Shown: positions 15,970 to 24,710 of the stretch, piece by piece
Position numbering within the stretch: position 1 is the stretch's first letter
Layout of the letters: every line of letters starts with the position of its first letter
Source of the DNA: Sphingobacteriaceae bacterium
Lineage (GTDB): Bacteria; Bacteroidota; Bacteroidia; Sphingobacteriales; Sphingobacteriaceae
NCBI GenBank assembly: GCA_947458875.1
Contig: CANGZD010000015.1
Coordinates: 1-35,691 of the forward strand
Length of the DNA: 35,691 bases
Direction of reading: 5' to 3'
The notes under the pieces: generated by a model
Told to the model about the DNA's origin: nothing
The model's input: only the letters and a program-made list of their open reading frames with translations
Databases searched by the model: none
Made by a program: the position numbers and the translations under genes

Positions 15970-18957
15970 ATGAAAAAAGTTTACTTCATGAAGCTTGGGC
16001 TTCTTGGTTTATTTCTGTTCGCTACTTTGTTAGCAACAGCACAAACCGGAAGTATCAGCGGACGTGTTGTGGATGAGTCTAAACAAGCTCTTCCAGGTGC
16101 CTCTGTTTCTGTTAAAGGAACAAACAAAAACACTTCTACTGATGCAAACGGTAATTTTAAGTTAAGCGGTATGAACAATGGTACGGCCACTTTGGTGGTT
16201 CGATTTGTAGGATACCAGACTATCGAAAGAACTGTAAATGTATCTGGCGATGTTCGGATCGATTTCAGCATGCAACCAACTGCCGAAAGTTTAGGCGAAG
16301 TAGTAGTGGTTGGATACGGTACGCAGAAAAAGTCTGATTTGACTGGTAGTGTAACCAACATCAGCTCAAAAGACTTTGTTACGGGCCAGTTAACTACTCC
16401 TGAGCAATTGATTGCAGGTAAAGTTGCGGGTGTGCAAATTACATCCAATGGTGGTGCTCCTGGCTCAGGAAGTACGATTCGTATCAGAGGTGGTGCTTCA
16501 TTGAACGCAAGTAACAACCCACTGATCGTTATTGACAACGTGCCTTTGGCAGAAAGCGGTGTTGCTGGTGCAGCAAACGCTTTAGCTTTGATTAATCCGA
16601 ACGATATTGAATCATTCAACATCTTAAAAGATGCCTCTGCGACCGCTATTTACGGTTCAAGAGCTTCTAACGGGGTGATCATGATCACTACCAAAAAAGG
16701 TAAGAGCGGTAAGCCTAGCTTCAATTTCAGCTCACAAACCAGTATTTCACAAAACGTAAACACCGTTGACGTGTTAAATGCGGATCAAATGCGTGAAATT
16801 GTGAATACACTTGGAAACAATGCTCAAAAAGCTTTATTGGGTGAAGCAAATACCAACTGGCAAGATGAGATTTATCAGACTGCCTTAACTGCTGATAACA
16901 ACCTGAGTGTATCTGGCGCCTACAAAAACATCCCTTACCGTGTTTCTTACGGTTACTTAAATCAGGATGGAACTTTAAGAACCGGTAACTTACAACGTAA
17001 CTCTTTGAGTTTAAACTTGAGCCCTACCTTCTTTAAAGATTTATTAAGTGTAAACTTAAATCTGAGAGGATCTATCAACAAAAGTAGATTTGCTGATCAG
17101 GGTGCTATTGGTGCAGCGGTTAACTTTAACCCTACCAAACCAGTACGCAGTGGATCACCAGACTTTGGTGGGTTTTTCGAGTGGCCTGATGCTAGCTCAA
17201 CTACTGGATTAGCTGCCTTGGGTACCAGAAACCCTTTAGCTTTATTAGAGTTGAGAGAAGATGTGGGAACTGCTAAAAGAAGCATCGGTAACTTAGAGTT
17301 AGATTTCAAAATGCCTTTCTTAAAAGAATTGCGTGCACACGCTAACTTAGGTTACGATATATCTCAAGGAAGCGGTACCGTAATTGTACCAGAAAATGCA
17401 GCCAGCGCTTTCAAACGTTTCAACGGCAAAAGCGGGGTAAACAATGAATACAGTCAGGAACGTAGCGACTTATTGATGGAGTACTACTTAGCTTATGCTA
17501 AAGAATTACCTTCTATTGATAGCCGTATTGATGTGGTAGCTGGTTATTCTTTCCAGGACTTTAAAACTACTAACTTCAACTTCCCTGACAGAACCTTCGA
17601 CGGAACAGTAGTAAATGAACCTAATTTCCCTTTTGATATTCCTCAAAACAGATTAGAGTCTTTCTACGGTCGTTTGAACTATGCGTACAAAGGTCGCTAC
17701 TTATTTACTGCATCTTTACGTAGAGACGGTTCTTCTCGTTTTAGCGAAGCTAACCGTTATGCAACTTTCCCTTCTGCAGCTTTTGCATGGAAAATTTCTG
17801 ATGAATCATTCCTGAAAAACTCTAAACTGATTTCTGACTTGAAATTACGTTTAACTTACGGGGTAACCGGACAGCAGGAAGGTATCGGTAATTATGATTA
17901 CTTGTCATACTTCAACCTGAGCTCTAACCAGAGCATGTACCAGTTCGGAAACACCTTCTACAACATGTTCTCACCAGGTGGCTATTATGGTGCACGTAAG
18001 TGGGAAGAAACCGCTACTTTTAACGCGGGTTTAGATTTTGGATTCCTGGATAACCGCATCACCGGTAGCTTAGATGCGTACCTGAAAAAAACCTCTGATT
18101 TATTAAACTTAGTAGGTCAGCCTGCAGGTGCCAACTTCTCTAACCAAGTGGTAGCCAACGTGGGTGACATGGAGAATAAAGGTTTGGAATTGAACATCAA
18201 TGCGCAGGCAATTCGCAATACGAATTTCACCTGGGACATTGGCTTCAACGCCTCCATCTTGGAAAACACCATCACTAATTTAACCTTGGCTCCAGACCCG
18301 AACAATCCTGGTAACAGATTTGGCGGTATCTCTGGCGGGGTGGGTAATACCATCATGATCAACTCTGTTGGGTTTAACAGAGGTGCGTTCTTTGTATTCC
18401 AGCAAGTATATGATGCTGCCGGTAAGCCAATTGATGGTTTAATGGTTGACCGTAACCAAGATGGCCAGATCAATGAGAAAGACATGTACCAGTACAAAGG
18501 ACCAGATCCTCGTGCATTCCTCGGTCTGACCAGTAATTTCACCTATAAAAAATGGACAGCAGGCTTCATTATGCGTGCCAGCATCGGCAACTACATGTAC
18601 AACAATACATTTAGCAGCATGGGTACCTTCAGATCTATTTCCAGCTTATCTAACTATTTAGGTAATGCTTCAGTGAATTATTTAGAGACTGGATTTTCTG
18701 GAGACAATGTGAACCAATTGATGAGTGACTATTATGTGCAAAATGCTTCATTCTTGAGAATGGACAACATCAATTTGGGTTACAATGTAGGTAAGGTTTT
18801 AGGCGGTAAAGCTAATTTAAGAGTAAATGCAAACGTTCAAAATGCATTTATCATTACCAAATACAAAGGATTGGATCCTGAAATTAATGGCGGTATCGAC
18901 AATAATTTCTATCCAAGACCTCGTGTAGTGGCTTTCGGATTGAATCTTGATTTTTAA
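15970..18957 (+). CDS. SusC/RagA-type TonB-dependent outer-membrane transporter
   Basis: A 995-residue outer-membrane receptor that imports oligosaccharides using TonB energy as a complex with SusD. A signal peptide (about 1-24, ATAQ) is followed by a carboxypeptidase-regulatory-like domain (about 27-103; GSISGRVVDESKQALPGASV), the SusC TonB-box region EVVVVGYGTQKKSDLTGSV (about 110-128), a plug domain (about 130-240; IRIRGGASLNASNNPLIVID, YGSRASNGVIMITTKKG), and a 22-strand barrel ending in Phe (AFGLNLDF). The susD and susE genes follow directly, and starch enzymes are encoded convergently downstream, so malto-oligosaccharide is the inferred substrate. The 5' gap has only a weak TATCTTAG box. 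Confidence 0.96.
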   Translation: MKKVYFMKLGLLGLFLFATLLATAQTGSISGRVVDESKQALPGASVSVKGTNKNTSTDANGNFKLSGMNNGTATLVVRFVGYQTIERTVNVSGDVRIDFSMQPTAESLGEVVVVGYGTQKKSDLTGSVTNISSKDFVTGQLTTPEQLIAGKVAGVQITSNGGAPGSGSTIRIRGGASLNASNNPLIVIDNVPLAESGVAGAANALALINPNDIESFNILKDASATAIYGSRASNGVIMITTKKGKSGKPSFNFSSQTSISQNVNTVDVLNADQMREIVNTLGNNAQKALLGEANTNWQDEIYQTALTADNNLSVSGAYKNIPYRVSYGYLNQDGTLRTGNLQRNSLSLNLSPTFFKDLLSVNLNLRGSINKSRFADQGAIGAAVNFNPTKPVRSGSPDFGGFFEWPDASSTTGLAALGTRNPLALLELREDVGTAKRSIGNLELDFKMPFLKELRAHANLGYDISQGSGTVIVPENAASAFKRFNGKSGVNNEYSQERSDLLMEYYLAYAKELPSIDSRIDVVAGYSFQDFKTTNFNFPDRTFDGTVVNEPNFPFDIPQNRLESFYGRLNYAYKGRYLFTASLRRDGSSRFSEANRYATFPSAAFAWKISDESFLKNSKLISDLKLRLTYGVTGQQEGIGNYDYLSYFNLSSNQSMYQFGNTFYNMFSPGGYYGARKWEETATFNAGLDFGFLDNRITGSLDAYLKKTSDLLNLVGQPAGANFSNQVVANVGDMENKGLELNINAQAIRNTNFTWDIGFNASILENTITNLTLAPDPNNPGNRFGGISGGVGNTIMINSVGFNRGAFFVFQQVYDAAGKPIDGLMVDRNQDGQINEKDMYQYKGPDPRAFLGLTSNFTYKKWTAGFIMRASIGNYMYNNTFSSMGTFRSISSLSNYLGNASVNYLETGFSGDNVNQLMSDYYVQNASFLRMDNINLGYNVGKVLGGKANLRVNANVQNAFIITKYKGLDPEINGGIDNNFYPRPRVVAFGLNLDF

Positions 18958-18970
18958 TCACTTGATTTAA

Positions 18971-20605
18971 ATGAAATTAGATATGAAAAAGAATTATTTT
19001 AAAATTGCAATTGTAACACTTGGCCTTACACTTACCTTGGCTTCGTGTTCTGATAAATTAAACTTGGCGCCGGTCAATGATATTACCGCTGCACAAGTGT
19101 ATAGCACACCTGATGGCTATAAGCAGGCTTTCGCCAAAGTGTATGGCAGTTTTGCTACCACCGGAAACCAAGGTGCTGGCAGCGGAGATATTCAAGGTAT
19201 AGACCCTGGGTTTTCAGACTTTTTACGTTTATTCTGGAAAGCACAGGAACTATCAACCGATGAAGCCGTTGTGGGCTGGGGTGATGCAGGTTTGCCTGAT
19301 TTTCATAAAATGAACTGGTCTTCTAATAATCCCTTCATCAAAGGTTTATATTATCGTTCATTCTATCAAATTACCCTTGCAAACGATTTCATCAGAGAAT
19401 CTACGGATGCCAAATTAGCTGCAAGAGGAATCACAGGTACCGATGCCGATGAAATTCGTAAATACAGAGCAGAAGCCCGTTTCCTAAGAGCCTTCCAATA
19501 CTGGGCTTTGATGGATTTATTTGGCCGTCCTGCATTCGTTACTGATGCAGATGCAATGGGTGCCAGCTTACCAAAGCAGATCTCCAGAAGCGAGCTGTTC
19601 GACTATGTTGTTACTGAATTGAAAGCCATTGAGCCGCTCTTACCTGCACCTAAAACCAATGAGTACGGTCGTGCAGACAAAGCTGCTGCCTGGGCATTAT
19701 TAGCCAGAGTATACCTAAATTCTAGAGTATACACCGGTACCGAGCGCAACAATGATGCCGTTGAGTGGTCGAAAAAAGTAATTACCGAAGGTGGCTACAC
19801 CTTGCTTTCGGATTACACCAAACTGATGCGTGCCGATAACCATGTGGGTAACACAGAAGCCATCTTCACTATTAACTACGATGGTTTAAAAACCCAAAAC
19901 TGGGGAGGTGTAACTTTCTTAACACACGCTGCGGTAGGAGGTAATATGAGTGCAGCCGAATTCGGTATTAATGGTGGATGGGGCGGTTTACGTACCACTA
20001 AAGGTTTGGTAAATCTTTTCCCTTCAAATTTAGCAGCCGATAGACGTGCACAATTCCACACCAGTGGTCAAAACTTAGAGATCAATGAAATTGGTACATT
20101 CACCGATGGTTATGCGATCACTAAATACAGAAACGTGAAAAGGGACGGTATTCCGGTAACCATCAATAATGTACTTTACCCAATGGGAGCCCCTGGTTCT
20201 GATGCAAGTGGTAATCATGTGGATATCGACTTCCCATTATTCCGTTTAGCAGAAATGCATTTGATTTTTGCTGAAGCCGTTGTTCGTGGTGGAACCGGAG
20301 GTACTTTAGCGGAAGCGACCACTTACATTAATAACCTAAGAACCCGTGCCCAAGCAGCAGCAGTTAGCTCTACTGATTTGACATTGCCTTTCATTTTAGC
20401 AGAACGCGGACGCGAATTGTATTGGGAAGGACACAGAAGAACGGATTTAGTTCGTTTTGATCGTTTCACCACTGCCACTTATTTATGGCCGTGGAAAGGT
20501 AATGTGAAAGATGGTGCCGCCGTAGAAAGCTGGAGAAATGTATATCCAATTCCTGCTGATGACATCACCGCTAATCCTAATTTGACTCAAAACCCTAATT
20601 ATTAA
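18971..20605 (+). CDS. SusD/RagB-type surface glycan-binding lipoprotein
   Basis: A 544-residue lipoprotein. The signal sequence ends in LASC with Cys26 as the lipidated residue, followed by SDKLN. TPR-like helices carry the family hallmarks (YRAEARFLRAFQYWALMDLFG, KAAAWALLARVYLNS, and the C-terminal ILAERGRELYWEGHRRTDLVRFDRF, then YPIPADDITANPNLTQNPNY). It acts as the lid on SusC and binds the glucan. The start is at 18971 or the in-frame ATG at 18983 (MKKNYFKIA), and the second gives a more classical signal. It lies 13 bp after susC. A perfect hairpin separates it from susE. Confidence 0.95.
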   Translation: MKLDMKKNYFKIAIVTLGLTLTLASCSDKLNLAPVNDITAAQVYSTPDGYKQAFAKVYGSFATTGNQGAGSGDIQGIDPGFSDFLRLFWKAQELSTDEAVVGWGDAGLPDFHKMNWSSNNPFIKGLYYRSFYQITLANDFIRESTDAKLAARGITGTDADEIRKYRAEARFLRAFQYWALMDLFGRPAFVTDADAMGASLPKQISRSELFDYVVTELKAIEPLLPAPKTNEYGRADKAAAWALLARVYLNSRVYTGTERNNDAVEWSKKVITEGGYTLLSDYTKLMRADNHVGNTEAIFTINYDGLKTQNWGGVTFLTHAAVGGNMSAAEFGINGGWGGLRTTKGLVNLFPSNLAADRRAQFHTSGQNLEINEIGTFTDGYAITKYRNVKRDGIPVTINNVLYPMGAPGSDASGNHVDIDFPLFRLAEMHLIFAEAVVRGGTGGTLAEATTYINNLRTRAQAAAVSSTDLTLPFILAERGRELYWEGHRRTDLVRFDRFTTATYLWPWKGNVKDGAAVESWRNVYPIPADDITANPNLTQNPNY

Positions 20606-20615
20606 TGATAAAATC

Positions 20616-20639
20616 ACCGGAGAGGCCATCCTCTCCGGT
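20616..20639 (+). other. Perfect inverted repeat between susD and susE
   Basis: A 10-bp perfect stem ACCGGAGAGG / CCTCTCCGGT with a 4-nt loop (CCAT), starting 10 nt after the susD stop and ending 16 nt before susE. It is followed by ATAAAAAATAATT rather than a T run, so it does not look like an intrinsic terminator. It could block 3' decay of susCD mRNA or set the susCD to susE ratio. Confidence 0.75.
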
Positions 20640-20655
20640 ATAAAAAATAATTAAA

Positions 20656-21702
20656 ATGAAAACATTATTAAACAAAATACTCGTTTTTGTGCTCTCCAGT
20701 GTAGTATTATGGGGCTGTCAAAAAGACGAGACCATGACCAAGGTGGGTAATGGAACCGGAGGCGCTCTTACTGCCTCTGCTACCACCGTAGTGCTCAATA
20801 AAGCGACCATTTCAAACTCTGTTTTGGCTATCTATTTCACCAAGCCTGATTTTGGTTTCAATGCTGCGGTAACCAATACCCTGCAAATTGCCAGGAACGG
20901 GACTAACTTTGTGGGTGCTAAAGAATTTGTGATGGACCCCTCAAGTAGTTCCAAAGTATTTACCGGAATGGAATTGAATTCTTTATTACTTTCCATGGAA
21001 TTGCCTGCAGGAGCAGCAACAGCAGTTAATGTGAGAATCAAGTCAACTGTGTCAAGTAAAGTTGAACCGGTTTATTCTAATGTGCTTAATTTAAGTGTTA
21101 CACCGTTTGCCTTAACAGAATTCATATATATGCCAGGTGCTCACCAAGGCTGGAATGCTGCCAATCCTGATAGCTTGATCTCAGAAACTGGGAACGGTAT
21201 TTTCATTGGAACTATCCAGTTCACCAGCTCACGTTCTCAATTTAAACTTTTGAGGAGAAAAGCATGGGGTGCACCAGAATTTGGTAGAGGTTCATCTGAA
21301 GGCGAAGGTGCTCCTTCAACCTCTATTCTTGTTGGTGGGCAAAACCTGGTAGGTCCTGTTACATCGGCACCATATACTACCGATAACTTTGAGGTGACTG
21401 CCAACATGAATTCCAATACCATTTCTTATGCTCTTAACTCTTGGGGTCTGATTGGTAGCGCAACACCAGGTGGCTGGAGTGACGATACCGTAATGAAGTA
21501 CAACAATACCACTAAAACTTGGAGTGTAAGGGTAACCCTAACCAATGGTATGATTAAATTCAGAAGAAATCATGACTGGGCGGTTAATTTAGGTGGCTCT
21601 GGTGGTAACTTGAGCCAAGGTGGATCAGATATCGCTGTAACAGCTGGTACTTATACCATCACACTCAATACAGCAACCAATAAATACACGATTACTCAAT
21701 AA
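20656..21702 (+). CDS. SusE-like surface starch-binding lipoprotein
   Basis: A 348-residue lipoprotein. The signal ends LWGC with Cys21, followed by QKDE, which matches the Bacteroidota lipoprotein surface-export signal (a lysine followed by acidic residues). Residues about 40-150 form a SusE-type Ig-like domain (STTVVLNKATISNSVLAIYFTKPDFGF; FVMDPSSSSKVFTGMELNSLLL). Two SusE/F starch-binding modules follow at about 155-255 and 256-348, each with an aromatic start (YMPGAHQGWN; GLIGSATPGGWSDDT) and a TYTITLNTATNKYTITQ end. It binds starch on the cell surface and has no enzymatic motif. It is shorter than SusF, with two binding modules rather than three. It is the last gene of the plus-strand half, followed by a strong terminator. 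Confidence 0.88.
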   Translation: MKTLLNKILVFVLSSVVLWGCQKDETMTKVGNGTGGALTASATTVVLNKATISNSVLAIYFTKPDFGFNAAVTNTLQIARNGTNFVGAKEFVMDPSSSSKVFTGMELNSLLLSMELPAGAATAVNVRIKSTVSSKVEPVYSNVLNLSVTPFALTEFIYMPGAHQGWNAANPDSLISETGNGIFIGTIQFTSSRSQFKLLRRKAWGAPEFGRGSSEGEGAPSTSILVGGQNLVGPVTSAPYTTDNFEVTANMNSNTISYALNSWGLIGSATPGGWSDDTVMKYNNTTKTWSVRVTLTNGMIKFRRNHDWAVNLGGSGGNLSQGGSDIAVTAGTYTITLNTATNKYTITQ

Positions 21703-21716
21703 GAATAATCAATCTG

Positions 21717-21751
21717 TTAAAAAAGCCCGCTCAATTGAGCGGGCTTTTTTT
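21717..21751. terminator. Terminator of the susCDE operon
   Basis: A perfect palindrome AAAAAAGCCCGCTCAA / TTGAGCGGGCTTTTTT beginning 15 nt after the susE stop. A and T runs on both sides mean it can work in either direction. Confidence 0.9.
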
Positions 21752-22046
21752 ATGCTCCATATTCTCTACAAACATACATTGCATAATGTAAAATTTTGGG
21801 GTCAAGTAATCAGCCTGAGCAAATTGCTTATTAAAAACTAGGAGTATCCAAAAGCCTCTGCGGTCCCTGAGGTTTTAGAAAGCGTCCCAAAGAGCATAAA
21901 ATATCACATCTCCCAATGATAAACTTATCACTCTTATTTGCTGCTTAAGGTAAGGTTGCTGAATTAATCTATATAAGCTCCTCCAATTGAACATAACCAA
22001 TTATGGACGATTTACTATGACCCCTGCAAAGCAAGTTTAATCCATC
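21752..22046. other. Non-coding gap between the convergent halves of the starch locus
   Basis: About 295 bp between two terminators, with no gene recognised. GGTCCCTGAGG at 21862-21872, followed 14 nt later by a partial second GTCCC, resembles a degenerate copy of the short GGTCCCTGAG-type intergenic repeats seen in many bacteria. The rest is AT-rich with no clear promoter or RNA structure. Confidence 0.5.
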
Positions 22047-22082
22047 AAAAAAACAGCCTCCCCAAAAAGTCTGGGAAGGCTG
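22047..22082 (-). terminator. Terminator of the minus-strand starch operon
   Basis: On the minus strand CAGCCTTCCCA and TGGGGAGGCTG pair around a short loop (one G-T), followed by seven T. It lies about 25 nt after the stop of the GH13 lipoprotein gene. Confidence 0.85.
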
Positions 22083-22106
22083 CTCTAATTAACTTATGAA
22101 TAAGTA

Positions 22107-24704
22107 TTAGTTGAGGTTCGTACTGGTATAAATATGATACTCCCCGGGTTGCAGGGTTTTAGTATAATTACCACTTACATTATAGGTCTGTCCCGGATTC
22201 ATGTAATCGTGCCAAATCCCCGTTGACGGAAACGTAACATTAGCCGCATTTGCATTAACGTCGAAGTTCCCTACCACCACTATATCTACACCTGAACTGT
22301 TTAAAATCACATGTTTAACCATCCCACTGAGGCTGGTGCTGAAATTAGTTGTTTCAAAAGCAGCATTGGAAACCTTCAACTTGATCATTTTAGCAACCGC
22401 ATCGTACAGTGCTTTTCTTTCTGCTACCTCTGTATAGTTCCAGCGGACCGGCTTCTCCCCTGTTCTTCCATTAAAATCAATATTTACTTCATATCCTAAT
22501 TCACCAAATTGCCACATCATTTTTGGTCCAGGAATGGCAAACAAGAAGGCAGCAGCCATTTCTTTACGCTCAAGAGCTGTATTAAGCTGCTTAATATTGT
22601 AAGAGCCTAAAGTATTACCCGACTGTAGCATTCTGTACATCATTCTCTCCTCATCATGACTTTCCATGTAAGTGATCAGTTTATCTTGGTGAGCAGAAGT
22701 AAAACCGTGGGTACCGGATAAAGCCCTGTTAAAATTAGAAGTAAAGCCTTTAGCTGCCTCAGAGTAGGCATAATTCAAGTTATTCCACAACATCATACCT
22801 TCCTCTGCCAGAATTTTTTCTTCATCATCATTGGCAAAATGTTCCAAAATCACATAAAAACTAGGATCTATGGCTTTCATGAAATCATTGTATTCTTTCC
22901 AGATGGCAATGCGCTGGTCATCCTTTCTACCCCAAACTCCCACATCGGTGGTTAAATTCTGAGTGAATCCTTTAGAAAGGTCAAACCTGAATCCATCCAC
23001 TTTGTATTCCTCCATCCAGAATTTTATCACGTTTTTGGCAAAATACTTGGTATGAGGACTCAAATGATTAAAATCATACCCCACTCCGAAAGGATGCATG
23101 TCGCGGGTATTGAACCATGGATTATTGGCTGCAGGCGTATTAGCAGCACTATTAAAGTACATTTGAACCATGGGCGACTGACCAAAGGAGTGGTTCAGTA
23201 CCATATCCACAATCACCGCCATTCCTTGCTTATGGCACTCATCAATAAAGTTTTGTAAAGCCTGCTTGGTACCATAATACTTGTCTGCAGCAAAATAGAA
23301 GGAAGGATTATATCCCCAACTACTATTCCCTTCAAACTCATTCACCGGCATTAATTGAATCGCGTTAATCCCTAATTGTTTTAAATAAGGCAAGCGGGCA
23401 AGCGTTGCTGCATAGCTGCGCTCAGTTACAAAATCGCGGATGTGCAATTCGTAAATCACCAAGTCTGTTTTCTTGGGTCTGTTGAAGGTATTTACCTGCC
23501 AATTGTATTTGGTGGTAATGGGTTGAAACACACTAACAATACCCGTTGTCTTCCCGACAGGATAAGCTTTTAAATTTGGATAAACATTCGATGGAATAAA
23601 AGAATCGTGATTGGGATCCAAAATTTTCTCGGTATATGGATCAGCAACACGCAATTGACCATCAACCACAAATTGATAAGCATACTCCGTTGAAGGGTTC
23701 AGGTTATCTATTTGAATCCACCAGCGATTCCCGTCTGGCGTACGTTTCATCGCGAAAGCATTACTCAATTGCCAGTTATTGAAATCACCAATGAGATAAA
23801 TTGAACTTTTATTGGGAGCGGTGAAATTGAAAATTGCGGAAGTACCGTTGTTGATGATATTCACCCCGTCTTTACTTGCTGCAGCCGGCAGCGCTTCAAT
23901 CACTGGGGTTCCCTGAACAAGGAATTCCAACACAGATTCCGTAGTGTTTCCACCCTCTGTGGCCGTTACCTTTATTCGCTGAACACCATTCGCCGTAATT
24001 CTTGCAGTTCCACTGATGCTGGTAGCGCCGGTAGCTGTTGCAAAGGACTGATCGTTTAAACTAAGGGTTAGATTTGCAGCACGGCTGCTCACCGCCCTGA
24101 TCTCCAGTTGTCCGCCTACATTTAGTGCGTTAATCACCGGTTTTGGGGTGAACGTGGGTTCAGATTCTGGGGATGTAAACCTTACCTGCAGACTGCCTGA
24201 TTCATAAATTGGAATGTAGATATCGGAGCCATCGGCATTTCTAGTCACAAGTGTACCGTCTGCATTTCTAAAAAGCACGGCAATTTTAAGGATCTTTTCG
24301 TTTGCGGGTACACCAAAAAAACTCCTTGGACTAAGATTAAACTGGTATTTATTGCTTCCAATTGCCGTCATTTTAACGGTGGAGCTTGGCAAATTAAAAC
24401 TTTCAAATTTTACGTACTTCCAATTAGTAGCGGTAGTACTCAAATCAGTAATTACACCAATGTGCATGTACACATCGCCGCTAAACCCGGCTTGAACAAA
24501 GGCAGCATTTCCCTTAGTGGCATCGAAAGTGATGGTGACCGGCTGATCATCGGTGGGGAAGCTTGGATTAACCGTAATTAAGCCCGATGCTGTAGGAGTC
24601 GGTGTAGGTGGCTTTGTCTCTCCATCCCCGCCTTCTGATGATTTTTTACAGGATACCGCACCGAACAGGATCAGGCATAAAATAAAATAAATGTTCTTTT
24701 TCAT
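22107..24704 (-). CDS. GH13 alpha-amylase-family lipoprotein with N-terminal starch-binding/CBM48-like modules
   Basis: An 865-residue lipoprotein (FGAVSC, Cys19, then KKSSEGGDGE and a Pro/Thr linker). Domain order: beta-sandwich module, about 41-185, resembling the starch-binding modules found in SusE/SusG-type proteins; Ig-like module, about 186-265; CBM48/isoamylase-N-like module, about 285-370 (FNFTAPNKSSIYLIGDFNNW); and GH13 barrel from about 410. Catalytic residues are nucleophile Asp575 (GFRFDLSKG), acid/base Glu621 (VILEHF) and Asp684 (ESHDEE), with VDMVLNHSF at 499-507. It should cleave alpha-1,4 (possibly alpha-1,6) glucan linkages at the cell surface, like SusG. The CBM48 suggests branched substrates. 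It is the last gene of the six-gene run, 6 bp after the MFS gene. Confidence 0.92.
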   Translation of the reverse strand: MKKNIYFILCLILFGAVSCKKSSEGGDGETKPPTPTPTASGLITVNPSFPTDDQPVTITFDATKGNAAFVQAGFSGDVYMHIGVITDLSTTATNWKYVKFESFNLPSSTVKMTAIGSNKYQFNLSPRSFFGVPANEKILKIAVLFRNADGTLVTRNADGSDIYIPIYESGSLQVRFTSPESEPTFTPKPVINALNVGGQLEIRAVSSRAANLTLSLNDQSFATATGATSISGTARITANGVQRIKVTATEGGNTTESVLEFLVQGTPVIEALPAAASKDGVNIINNGTSAIFNFTAPNKSSIYLIGDFNNWQLSNAFAMKRTPDGNRWWIQIDNLNPSTEYAYQFVVDGQLRVADPYTEKILDPNHDSFIPSNVYPNLKAYPVGKTTGIVSVFQPITTKYNWQVNTFNRPKKTDLVIYELHIRDFVTERSYAATLARLPYLKQLGINAIQLMPVNEFEGNSSWGYNPSFYFAADKYYGTKQALQNFIDECHKQGMAVIVDMVLNHSFGQSPMVQMYFNSAANTPAANNPWFNTRDMHPFGVGYDFNHLSPHTKYFAKNVIKFWMEEYKVDGFRFDLSKGFTQNLTTDVGVWGRKDDQRIAIWKEYNDFMKAIDPSFYVILEHFANDDEEKILAEEGMMLWNNLNYAYSEAAKGFTSNFNRALSGTHGFTSAHQDKLITYMESHDEERMMYRMLQSGNTLGSYNIKQLNTALERKEMAAAFLFAIPGPKMMWQFGELGYEVNIDFNGRTGEKPVRWNYTEVAERKALYDAVAKMIKLKVSNAAFETTNFSTSLSGMVKHVILNSSGVDIVVVGNFDVNANAANVTFPSTGIWHDYMNPGQTYNVSGNYTKTLQPGEYHIYTSTNLN

Positions 24705-24710
24705 ATAGAA

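Noticed and set aside
15981-16622. 213-codon minus-strand open frame opposite the start of susC
   Set aside because: It is a shadow of susC coding sequence, with no promoter, domain or independent support.
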